A stretch of DNA of 64,000 nt from Patella vulgata (lineage: Eukaryota; Mollusca; Gastropoda; Patellidae). The notes below the pieces were generated by a model that was given only the letters and a program-made list of their open reading frames with translations, was not told the origin of the DNA and did not search any database. This document shows positions 1 through 11,000 of the stretch, piece after piece (within the stretch, counting starts at the first letter, position 1; the number at the start of each line of letters is the position of its first letter). The stretch lies in contig NC_065881.2 in the NCBI RefSeq assembly GCF_932274485.2, forward strand, positions 85,686,702-85,750,701, read 5' to 3'. The position numbers were made by a program, and so were the translations under genes.

Positions 1-470
1 CGCAATGTCTTAAGCTCGAGACCATTAAACGACTTAAAATACAGACACTCGCATGGACTTTGCACTGAAATACGTCACACGGGTCAAAAATTTTACCTAG
101 TTTAAAGAATGTACGCTTGGCACATTGCCGTACCATTATTTGAAATAATGATACGCTAACATCAAAGGATGACGTCACATCTGTATTTTAAGTATTGTTT
201 AATGGTCGAGAGCGAGACATTAAGTAATATATTGTAACAACATGAGGGCCGTAGGCCCGAATGTTTTTACAATATATTACGCAATGTCGTAAGCTCGAGA
301 CCATTAAACATCTTAAAATACTGACACTCAGCACGAGCTTTTACGTCACATTAGTCCAATATCTCACTGGTTTGAATAAAGTACTATTGGCAAGTTGCCC
401 GTACGATTATTTGAAATAATGGTACGCCAACATCAAAGGGTGACGTCACATCTGTATTTTAATAGCTATT
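1..470. repeat. Inverted/direct repeat cluster
   Basis: Two related units lie here (about 1-240 and 270-470). Positions 179-239 and 269-330 are imperfect inverted copies ending in the AT-rich piece AATATATTGTAA/TTACAATATATT. Between them is a small hairpin, GGGCC-GTA-GGCCC. Direct copies of a block containing TGACGTCAC recur at about 163-195 and 423-455. This looks like a fold-back MITE or a tandem pair of one. No coding potential was seen, and the family is not recognised. Confidence 0.5.
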
Positions 471-1239
471 AATAAACACCTTTAACTTATTTTCGGTAAA
501 AACACCACGTACCTAAAACATTCTGAGAAAATCTTGTGTAATGTGATACCACACAGGCATATAGGGGGTCTGAGAAGAAACTTTTTAAATAAATAGGAAC
601 CACAGACCAAAACACTCTATCAAAATTATTCTAAGTCGAAAATCGTGTCGAATGCATTTATTTTTATAAGTTCAATATCATGTGGAACTCTTATGGTGAA
701 TAATTCGAGACAAATTCCGCCAAACCTTGCCATAAATGTGTCGCACAGAAATCATCGCTTACCATATAAGGTATTGCTTACTAAGAAAATATGTGTAAAT
801 GGTGACGTAGGCCAACAATTGACATAATAATCGGAAGTGGGCTATGCCTTTATATGGGTAATTAATTTATAAATACCATTTTATAAATAAAAAAAATATG
901 TTTAGATATCATGAACTATTCTTATCACGAACATTTCGATTTCGTTTTCTATTGTACAAACGAAGGCAGGTACTGAAGCCGGCACGGAAATTAAATATGA
1001 AAAATAGAGAGAACCACATAATATTGTGAACTATTCATCAACATTATTCAGAACCCTAATTGCTACACAACATAATAAATGATTATGTCTATTTGAATTC
1101 CACTAAAGTGAATGGGAGCCTATTGATCTTATTTCCTGAAGCGGACGACGAATTCTGGTGATGTAATTCTGGGCTCGGTTAACTCCAACCAAAAATGTCC
1201 GACGTGCAAAATTTTGAAATAGCATCCCTGTTATTAACT
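471..1239. other. No gene or clear repeat seen
   Basis: AT-rich sequence with only a chance 60-codon reading frame (645-827). I see no splice-supported exon and no recognisable repeat. Confidence 0.4.
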
Positions 1240-1312
1240 ATCACACCGTCTTCATTAGCCCAGTCGGAGCAAAACACTAGGACGTTAAACCCCATTTCAT
1301 TTCATTTCATAT
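1240..1312 (+). mobile_element. SINE-B 3' end fragment
   Basis: Only the 3' part of the SINE-B family is present: GTCTTCATTAGCCCAGT, then the 'aggacgttaaacccc' segment and a short (ATTTC)n tail. The 5' tRNA-like head is missing. Confidence 0.7.
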
Positions 1313-1467
1313 TCTCATCTATCATGAGCAAATGAATTGTCCACACTACTGACACTATAGATCATTCATTCTTGATAATTGTGTACCGTGCAGTCTTGTA
1401 CAGTTGTAAATTGTCCACAGATGTGCCCCCTTAATGTGTTCCTTGCCATTAATGTATACATTATGGA

Positions 1468-1582
1468 AGCGCTGGCAGTTCACATTATAATAGTTAAAAA
1501 CTAGATAATGTAAAGGCAATTTGCTGAAAATTTTAGTCAAATTGATCTACTCTGAACCGAGATTTTAGCGAATGAACTTTGA
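1468..1582 (+). mobile_element. MITE-A (TTAA family) fragment
   Basis: Matches the left third of MITE-A (GCTGGCAGTTCACATTATAATAG and onward to 'tctgaaccgag'). It lacks the right terminus and is truncated at both sides. Confidence 0.55.
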
Positions 1583-1592
1583 GGGTAAACTT

Positions 1593-1935
1593 ACTTATTA
1601 AACTGTAATATAATAAATATATACTAAAACTGTGATACAATAAATAAATACTAAAACTGTGATACAATAAATAGATACTAACACTGTGATACAATAAATA
1701 GATACTAACACTCTGATACAATAAATAGATTTTAAAACTGTAATTCAATAAATATATACTAAAACTGTGATACAATAAATAGATTTTAAACTCTCAAGCA
1801 AATAACTTAAAAGAAATAAATTAAAAAATACAAGATATGATTAAAAAAAAACACACATCACACAAAATAAATACTAAAACTGTAAAACAATAAATAGATT
1901 TTAAACTCTCAAGCAAATAATTTAAAAGAAATAAA
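1593..1935. repeat. 27-bp AT-rich minisatellite
   Basis: Tandem copies of a 27-bp unit (core ACTGTGATACAATAAATA) from about 1600 to 1795, with further decayed copies to about 1935. Because 27 is a multiple of three, the minus strand reads as a repetitive Tyr/Leu/Ser/Ile frame. That frame is low-complexity and not a gene. Confidence 0.8.
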
Positions 1936-2299
1936 TTAAAAAAACACACACACAAAAATGTCTCAAGTCCATATCATCTTTTTCTTTAAATCTGTCATCT
2001 TTATTCTGTGCTGGATCTCTCTGTGAGGGTCTAAACCAAAAACAAGAAAATGTTCATCTATTATTGTAAAATAAATTGATATATGATATATTATGGATCC
2101 TTGTTAGGTTTCCTTTGCTAGAGGTACAGGACACAGGGTCTAACATGGAGCAATGTCTAGTCATTTAGGGATAATTGACGAGCATATAAAAGAACCCTGG
2201 ACAGTTGACATTCAATGAAGTGTTGAAATATGATGAGGAGTAGGCGAAAACTCCACTGCCAAGGCACAATTACCCTCATAGCACACTGCATGGCAAATG

Positions 2300-3141
2300 C
2301 TAGTTCCTTTAGGAACTGTCTCTGAGCGGACGATGTCCACTGACAGTTCCTGTCGAGCCTTATATAGCTGCAATATGAAAATACGGTAAAATACCGCTTT
2401 TCCCCACCTGTGTTCTCAGGCTGTTTTAGAACACTAACCTTCTATTTTTCACCGTGATTCTTTATTTTCCACCAAAAGGAATCATTTATCAATATATTTG
2501 ACACAAATTTTTAATTATTCAACACAATTTTCAAGTAGAATTTAGCGATGAAATAAACATGCGGTTTGCGCATGTCCGGGTCTCGTAATGGCCGTCAGAT
2601 CGGCCGTCAGATCAAACGTATTTTGTGTATGTTTTTAATCGCAGAATTCTACTTGAAAATAGTGTTGAATCATTATAAATGTGTGTCGGCTGTGGCAAGA
2701 AATGATTCCTTTGGCGAATAAATTAGAATAAAGGTGAAAAATAGTAGGTAAGGATTCCAAAATAGCCTTAGAACAGAGGAGGGGAAGAGCGGTATTTTCA
2801 TATTGCAGCTATATAAGCATAGGCGTACGGGGAAATTTTTGACTGGGGGCGGTGGTGGTTGGTGCCCAAAAAATGTAGTTAGGTTCTTAGTATGTTACAT
2901 AATAATAATAAATTCGCTATTAAATTGGACACATTCAAGAACACAATATCTTTTTTTATACAACTTTTACAAAGTACAATTGTGTGCCCAAATTTTCCCA
3001 GCATTTGGTGCCCAAAATGGGGGGGGGGGGGGGCGGCGGCCCCCCCCCCCCAGCCCCCCAGATCGTACGCCTATGTATATAAGGCTCGATAGGAACTGTC
3101 AGTGGACATCGTCCGCTCAGGGACAGTTCCTAAAGGAACTA
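2300..3141. mobile_element. Fold-back DNA transposon with 8-bp TSD (hAT-like MITE)
   Basis: Termini CTAGTTCC.../...GGAACTA are inverted copies. The arms at about 2300-2550 and 2640-2817 plus 3084-3141 pair over most of their length (for example GAGCGGACGATGTCCACTG on both sides). The flanking target duplication GGCAAATG is 8 bp, as expected for the hAT superfamily. Without the inner insertion the element is about 576 bp, non-coding and nearly all inverted repeat. Confidence 0.75.
2818..3075. mobile_element. Nested hAT-type MITE
   Basis: A 258-bp element with terminal inverted repeats CATAGGCGTACG/CGTACGCCTATG. It is flanked by perfect 8-bp duplications TATATAAG at 2810-2817 and 3076-3083. 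Removing it restores the right arm of the surrounding fold-back element. The interior has a long G run followed by GGCGGC and a long C run near 3020-3051. The 8-bp TSD and CA-start termini fit hAT. Confidence 0.85.
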
Positions 3142-3204
3142 GGCAAATGTCTGTCTTCATTAGACCGACTGGCACAGAAAGGTAGAACGTTAAGCCCCAT
3201 TTTA

Positions 3205-3640
3205 TTGTCGTGGCCCCGTCCGTCTGCACGTACGTAAGTACGTCCGTCGTCCACAATTCCTTGTGAACATTCTACATTTATCATCTGATTGTTTTGAATA
3301 TTGTTATATATGTTGTTTACACAAGTGAGATGAAGAAGCTTATTTAATTTCAATAATTTCCGTTAATTTCTTCTTGAGTTATCGCTCTTGTTTCACTGTG
3401 TTGCACCTTGTAAACGCTCTAACGACAAAAGTTTTTTTTAACCAATCTGAATGAAATTTATATGCATCAATTCAATTTCAGCAATATCAGTTAATTTGTT
3501 CTAGAGTTATGGCCCGTGTGTCACTAATGACAAGGGTTATCATGTGATCTGTTGAATTTCAATAATTTCTGTAAATTATTTCCAGAGATGAGGCCCTTTT
3601 TTCGGGTTGCAGACATTGTGAACGCCCAAAGTGATCTGTA
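3205..3640 (-). repeat. Molluscan 'ccataactct' repeat (family E), antisense
   Basis: Degenerate monomers of about 100 bp read on the minus strand as 'gggccataactctagaa...aaattgctgaaattcaa'. The same family forms the 38.6-39.7 kb array. It begins with the CGTCCGTC-rich end typical of these repeats. Non-coding. Confidence 0.6.
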
Positions 3641-4070
3641 CGAAATTGTCTTACCTACACAAGAATAAATATGCGACAACCGGTGTCGACCATGCGGACG
3701 ATTTGACTGTCGTGTGCCTATGTTTCACTGCCTGCAAACTATCTTTTCATTTAGGAGCATTTATATACAGGGGTCTTCTTTAGACCGATTGGCACAGAAA
3801 AGGAAGTTCAATCTGATTTCATTTTTCATTAAGGTGAATTTACATACAGGAGTCTTGGTTCTTGTACCCTCTCCAGAACACCCGATTCCGCTTCTTATTA
3901 ACTTGTGTAGATCACACACAAGTAGCTAATAATTTTTGCTATTACAAAATGATGCGAAAAATTGTTTTTATGGAAAATTGTAAAAATTTGCTATGAAGAA
4001 GAAAATTATTATTCTAACATGATCATCAAATTTGATATTAAAAAGTAAATTTGTTATTATACAAGGCGAA
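3641..4070. other. No gene seen; possible SINE-B remnants
   Basis: A piece near 3770-3835 (TTAGACCGATTGGCACAGAAA) resembles the SINE-B tail. The rest is unassigned. The 71-codon frame at 3714-3929 is not supported by anything else. Confidence 0.35.
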
Positions 4071-4072
4071 AA

Positions 4073-4450
4073 TTATTATTATACAATGTGAACATTGTTT
4101 TCATACCATGTGAACATTGTTTTCATACAATGTGAACATTGTTTTTATACAATGTGAACATTGTTACTATACAATGTGAACATTGTTACTATACAATGTG
4201 AACATGTTGTTATGTGAACATTTTGTTTTTATAAGATGTGAAAAATTTGTTATTATAAAATAATCTAAAACATTTTAAATTGATATGATAATACCTTTTT
4301 GGTATTATACAATGTGAACATTGTTATTATACAATGTGAAAATTGTTATTATACAATGTGAAAATTGTTATTATACAATGTAAAAATTATTATACAATGT
4401 AAAAGTTGTTATTATACAATGTGCAAATTGTTATGTGAACATTTTGTTTT
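4073..4450. repeat. 22-bp minisatellite with internal dyad
   Basis: About 14 copies of a 22-bp unit, with decayed copies in the middle. Each good unit contains CAATGTGAACATTG, a 6-bp perfect dyad (CAATGT/ACATTG) around a 2-bp centre. Each unit could therefore form a small hairpin. It lies just downstream of the SAMHD1 3' end. Confidence 0.8.
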
Positions 4451-4599
4451 TATAAGATGTGAAAAATTTATTTTTATGAATACCTTTTGGGTAACTTCCT
4501 GGAATCTGAATCCCCCTCTGATACCCTGAAAAATAAAGTAAATTTTAATTTGTTACACAAAATACAGATTATATCTTCTTGTACCACAAACAAATTGAA

Positions 4600-4706
4600 A
4601 GCAAGGCCGCACCTTCCGGAGAAAGTTTCTTGCCTAACACCGGGATAGAACCCCGGGAACATTCTATTTAGTGAGTCTGTGCCTTACTCATTGGACCAAC
4701 GCGGTT
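4600..4706 (-). mobile_element. tRNA-derived SINE (family C) head
   Basis: On the minus strand this reads like a tRNA: an A-box-like stretch (TGGTCCAATGAGTAAGGC), then a B-box-like GGGGTTCTATCCCGG. It lies between the last confident SAMHD1 exon and the candidate 3' end. It could be mistaken for a tRNA gene, but the body does not fold into a standard cloverleaf by eye. Confidence 0.5.
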
Positions 4707-4865
4707 TACTCACATACAAACAATTCCAGAATAAAGGATCGTTTTTCTTCGTGTAAATTCTGTGAAACTGAGTTTATCCGAATCTTGCAGATTTGATTTA
4801 ATGATTCGTCCATCCAGAGAATTTTGCCCAGATAGCAACATCAATACAATACAATAAACAACTAC

Positions 4866-5000
4866 CTCAGGCTTCACGCCTTTGTCATCACACCATTGTT
4901 CAAAAGCTGATTTGGCCGCCTCTATGATTTTTGGTCTACTATCCGTGCAGAAGATACGAATCATATCTACTTGAAAATGCTTTGGAAGCATCTGGGGGCC
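4866..5000 (-). CDS. SAMHD1 exon 14, last confident exon
   Basis: 135 nt, phase 0-0; [20 protein letters not shown] then [20 protein letters not shown] and GVKPE. It aligns with human LLPEKFAEQLIRVYCKK and ARQYFVQWCADRNFTKPQ. Acceptor TTTCTTTCCAG, donor GTAGTT. The frame stays open to 4710, but that tail does not look like SAMHD1, so I stop at the donor. Confidence 0.92.
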
Positions 5001-8000
5001 CTGGAAAGAAATGAAAAAAATAAAAAATAAAATGGGGTTTCAAGATCTACTCGTTTGCGCCAAGTGGGCAAATGAAGACCCAAATACGGCATGTGGTGTG
5101 CTGGAAGTGAATATTTGTTGGACAGCAGCGCTCCCGTCAAAAGGAAACACCTAGTAACTGACATTTTTCTTATTTTGAGAAAACAAAGGAAAACGTAATG
5201 AATGAATATTAAACCCCAGCTTATCCATTGATTTGACTATTGAGTTACTAAGTTTTTCTGTGGCATACTAGGCAAATGAAGGAAGTTGCTAGGTTGTGTC
5301 ATGGGTTTAACTGCTTACAAAATCAAAAGATTGGAATATCTAGTACAACAACAGGGAGCACATACCCTAGTAACTACAAATTTGGTCCTAAAGTGAGTTA
5401 CTAGGTTTTGACTTTTGACGGGAAAGCGTTTCCGATTACTCTTTATCGAATGCCAAATTTCAGGGTTCTTTTATGTGCACGCCAATGTTTAGACTGGACC
5501 TCGGTTGTTCGTTGCATCCAAGCAATTCGACACTGTCCTTGCCAGTCACCCCTGTCCGCCACCAATAACAAGGGGAAACTACACTGAAAATCTCAATTAA
5601 CGTTTTCAGTGAACACCAGGATCGAGTCTGGGACCTCCTGGTTAGTGTGTCATCGTGACTTCTATTGAATCCACTTTGACAAATTTGATGAGAAAGAAAT
5701 GGGGTTTAATGTCCTCTCGAAACAAACCGGTTCGTTTTGGGACTAACATATGGTGCAATTTTTATTTTCATAATGCACTTTCTCGCATTGGTCTTTTTTA
5801 ACTCATATTTTCATTTTAAATCGAGAACCTCAACCAGATTCATGTTCCCTTGACAGTTAAGCACATTTTGATTGAGTGCACGCATTTCAAGGATATTAGA
5901 TCGAATTTTTACCGTTGTCAGTCATTACATCACATGTTTGCCCAACCGGGTTTATATGGTAAAGTATTAGGCTTTTTAAAAGAGACAGGATTTTATCATA
6001 AATTTAAATTGTATATATAAATATCATTTCATTTTGGGATTAAATATTTATATGCATCAAAGTTGTATTTTATTTTTAATTTTACTAACTGTGATATTGT
6101 TTTTATTTATGTATATAATGTTTTTCTGTGATAATAATATAGCCTGTCTCGTAATATTCACCATATGTTTGGCGCAATATAGCCGAATTGGAGCTGACGT
6201 GCCATAAAAACACATTTCATTCATTCATTCATTCATTCATTCATAACGTGGACCCGAATACAACTCCATAGGTTGTGAAGGTTTTAGGGGGGCACAGTCT
6301 ACAGTAGGTATTTTAGAGCTATGGTCGACAACTTTTTTTCCGGGGGGATGGGGGGGGGCAAAACATTTTTTCAGGGTTGCATTGCCCCCCATCCCCCTGG
6401 CTACAGGCCTGCTTATAGCCCTGGTGTAGACACGTCTCGCCCCTGATGCAAAATGACATTTTAGCCCCTTATACAAAAGTTATATAATATATACACAGAA
6501 AATAAATCAACATTAAATTGTAAACAATCGTAAAATCCCACCTGTTCTGGGCAGAGTTCTAAACATACATTAGGTTTGTCTTTCGAGTAAAATCGGGTAT
6601 GGCTAACTGGATCTTGACTTTTCATACCATAGTCATAATGAACACGCTGAAATAATGAACGATATATTTAAATTGTATCAGTATGATTGGTTGTCAGGTA
6701 ATACAGCTAAGTCGTCAGAGAGGTCACACAGGTTGTCACATTCTTATTCTTTGTACAATTTGGTCATACCGGCCACACATTTTGGTCATAACGGTTTATG
6801 TAATATTTCTTACTCATTATCAACTTTGTACACCAGAGGCGGAATGCCGTCGGAATGAAAAGTCTTTGTATATTCCTTGATATTCGAAGTGTATTGTAAA
6901 TATTCTGACTGCTTGTTTTGCGCATGATCGCCATATTCGAGATGCATTCGAAGGATAAAAATATCGAACGACATTCGAATTTTATTCTAAATGCACCCTG
7001 ACTGTATTCTATAGATTCTTACAGCATTCCATCAGCATTTCGTGACTTACACATAGTTCAATTTTTTTTATTTCTATAATTCGCTTGCGCGTAGGGGTCT
7101 TTAGCAGTGGGAGGACCCGGAGAAAACCCACGAGGTTGGACAGGCGACCCTACTTATTGTCACGTACAACCGGGGATTCGAAACCCCGCCAGTTGACTCA
7201 ATGACAGGCCGTATGATACAGCACGTACGTGTTTACCATTCGGCCATCCACCCTCCCATTCGAGGGAGATTCAAAACAGCAAGTCACTTCACATCATGCC
7301 AGAATGTCTGGAAAGCGCCTCAAATGAATACTTACTTTCTGAACCGTCGTAAGTTTTAAACGGATTTCTTCGATTATGAACACACTATGAATAAGCTATT
7401 GCTCTCGAACCCAGTAATGAGTTTGAGCGTTTACAAACATAAACACGCCCGTAGTCCGTTATTGTGTTTCTCTTTTGAAGAGTTATTTTATGTTTTAAAT
7501 ACATTTTAATAAAGACGATAAACGATGTTTAGACATCCCGAACTGTAAATGTTAGCCACAAAGTTGACTACAATTGACAGGGGTGTAGGGCCTAATATAA
7601 ATTATTAAAATATATATAATATACAGGGTATTTACAAATCTGGAGTGATGATGATGTGAAAAGCAATACTATATTTACGAATATTCGTGTAATCGGTGAC
7701 AAATTCATTGTGAATAAAATTTAGTACACTGGCAATCAATTGTTTCCAAATTAATGTTATTGTCTTCAGTTGCTATTTTGTTGCCCAAACTCAAACGATC
7801 GGAAAGGTCGCGCGTTGTTGTGATTGCAACACACGTGATTGTCAAAATTTGTCAACCATTGCCCCCTTCAACATATTAAGAATGCTTAGCTCATCACGTG
7901 ACATGTATAATGTTGTAATGAACACAGCCGAAAATACAAGCAAAAACATTCACTTTTCAAGAGAGAACTTCTTTTGCCGTTGGGATATTGAATTGTACAT

Positions 8001-11000
8001 TGGATGTTATTCAACCGGGGGTGATTTCAAACACATAGGCAAGTTTTTAATAACAATTATTTAGTAGTTTGTTCACAATCGAAGAAATCCGTTTCAAATT
8101 TACCACGGTTCAGACAGTAAGTATTCGAATGACATTATTACAAAGCTATTAATTTGAAATAAAGATAAATGGCTAGTACTGTGATATGGGCACGCACAGC
8201 ATCTTCAGGAATAACTTTTAAAAATATTTCAACACATAATTAAATTGATAAAACTATAAATAAACTAACCGACAATTTGAGACATTCAGGTTCTAATTTA
8301 GCGAATTTAGCGATTTCTTTTGGCACTTCCTTCTCCTTTTCCTGTCAAATAAAATTGTTAGTTGTAATGATCAAACAAATATTAGAATAGTTTTGTTTAT
8401 CAAGGTTATTTAAACTGATTTCGTAGAGATTATTATTCGATGTGAATTAAAACTAAGGCCAAATAAACCAATTTTCTGTTTCTCAGTCTTGCCCCACTAA
8501 AAGTATCTAACTCAATATCATCCAAAATCTTCGACACTGAAAAGACGATTTTTTTGTCAATTTAAATCAACATTGGTGTTTTGATCTTACCGGGAAATGA
8601 TGGGCTTCTGATATCCAATATTTAAGACAAAATAAACAGTTTAGCATTGGTACGCGAATCGTGTACCATAATGCGTTTCGGTGCCATTTGTAACAAGGGG
8701 CTCGAAGAACGAGACTAGAGATATTCCACAAGTCATGTCAAACGATGACGTCATATTCTTATCTGGAGAGCATGCCCAATAAATATTATCGGTGTAGACT
8801 GCAATAACTAGACGCTAGAGACTGCCGTTCGGTTGAGACTTCTGGTGTATTTCGCCGCATATAACTGATTTGAAATTAGAGTAAAAACGGTAACGATTGA
8901 ATGTAAATTAGTTTATATACATTCATATTACATTATTATATGCGTTGTGACCCATTTGTGTTAATATCTAGGTCCCAAATATTAGCGACTTAGCTCCTTT
9001 AAACATACATTATGCAAGAGCTAAATCTGTCTATTGCAGATCTTTTTTTAGGCGTGAAATGTTATCTAAATTATTAATTAGACATTAATTAACTTATCTA
9101 CACCATAATCAGCTCTCGATGGCATCGCTAGCCTGTGATGTTTATTGGATTAGGTTCCGATTTGCTGTTCGACTTCCATTCATAATTAAATAAAAAATGG
9201 ATAATCGAGACTATGTTTTTTATCTGACAGACTTCAGTAATGATGACCGAGGCTAGCTCCAATATTCAATCGCTAAAATCTTGGTTCCGAGTGGATAAAT
9301 TTGACTGAAATTTTCAGCAAATTATCTGTTTTTTAACTATTATAAAGAGAACTGCCAGCTCTTTATCTAATCTCCCTGACCTTAAGGCATGATTTTTCGT
9401 ACAACCATGGGCCATAATCCATCATGGCAAAATCGAAAGGAACCATGTTTTTGAAATATAAACCTATAGTTTCAAGTTTCATCAAAAATTCTGACCTCTA
9501 GACGGACCTCAAGTTAAAAACGTGATTTGTCGTAGAATCGGTGGACATATTTCATGACGTTCCAGTCCTATACATTCTAATATCGAAGAAAAGTTTCATC
9601 AAAATGGCCTGTAGTCTGTCCACAAATAAAATGTTAACGGCCGGACAATATACGTCCACATTAAATATAATAAGATAAATGTAGTGCATTAAAACGTGGT
9701 GTTTATGAGAAGTCATATCCATTTTTGTATGGCATAACAGAACTTGATTGTTGTTGTTTTGTGGTTGTTTACTATTATTAAATCAAGGAGAAATCTACAA
9801 AAGTAAACAAAACATTATAATATTGATTTGAATGATGTGTAGCCTCTAGTAATCTGATACAACAGTTCTTTTAAACGTTTCACCTTATCTAGATGTTCGG
9901 GACGCTGCGCCGCGCCAACACATTTGTATAACTGACGTTTCTGGATTCTATCAATCAGATCTCTGGCACCTTGTAACTCTGGTTCTGTCGACCACATTAT
10001 TCGCTGAAAGATTGTATCATCCAGTTTCTTATACGCCTTTATATCGTCTATACATTCATGCAATTGTCGTGGTGGACTGAAAAAAATTTTAGACCATGAA
10101 GAATGTGCATCCTTCTTTTAATGAATAATTTTAATAGAATGGAGAGAGAGAGAGAGCGAAAGAGAGAGATAGAGAGAGAGAGATTTTGGCATGTATCAAA
10201 ACTTGACTTCCTGGATTATGGCAACTGATTGTACGGAAAATCACATTTTTAACTTGTGGAAGCAAATTAATATAAGCCTACTTGGCTTGTTTCTGTATCC
10301 CATTCTTTATGCTTTTATATTGTATATTTTTCTCGAAATAAATACTGTTTTAAACCAATCCAAAGATCTCGGTTCCTGTCAATATTCGCGTGTATCGGAC
10401 TGTAACGTGTTGGATTATGGCCCCTGATTGAACGTCCACTCGACAAAACCTATGCCATTTCAGGACTTACATATGGTTCAATTTTATTTCAATGATCCGT
10501 TTGTGCCTAGCGGAGGACGCGGGGAAATCCCGCGAGGTTGAACAGGCGATCTACTCCTTGTCACTAGATACCCCCCCCCCCATTTAAATGACAAGCCCAT
10601 CATCAACTAGGTCTTCGAATAACTCTCTAGTTCATTGGATGACTGTAATATTAATTGAATTAGAACACATACACCATTTAATCAGTTAACGCATTAATCG
10701 AGACTTCGTTTATTATCGTAGCAATGACAACCACGACTACGCTATTCCTATCAATATTCATAACTTCGTTCATAATGAAGTAATTTGAATGAAATTTTCA
10801 ATATATTCATTTACCATTATCTAATTGTAAACTATCATAGCAAGTATAAACTATTTAAATCTTACATAATGCATATACTTACTTATTTTCACCGACAAAT
10901 TTATACAATTTATCTTTACAGAAATATAAATATACTTACTCATTTGTATCGAGAAATGGAAAGGTTTCACATTTATCAGCTATTATCAATGCATCTACAA

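Larger units (their letters stand above)
2205..3200 (+). mobile_element. SINE-B copy split by a nested transposon
   Basis: The SINE-B body (about 2205-2299) ends in CTCATAGCACACTGCATGG. It resumes at 3142 with TCTGTCTTCATTAGACCG and the 'acgttaagccccatttt' tail. The interruption is the fold-back element at 2300-3141, flanked by the 8-bp duplication GGCAAATG (2292-2299 and 3142-3149). Confidence 0.75.

Noticed and set aside
1533-1775. 80-codon minus frame with repeated SIYLLYHS
   Set aside because: Product of a 27-bp minisatellite whose period is divisible by three.
4710-4865. Continuation of the SAMHD1 frame past 'GVKPE'
   Set aside because: The added residues do not resemble SAMHD1 and a donor GTAGTT sits at the point where similarity ends.
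9815-9883. Extension of SAMHD1 exon 11 to the in-frame stop
   Set aside because: Similarity stops at HLDK, a GTGAAA donor follows, and exon 12 joins in the correct phase with matching residues.
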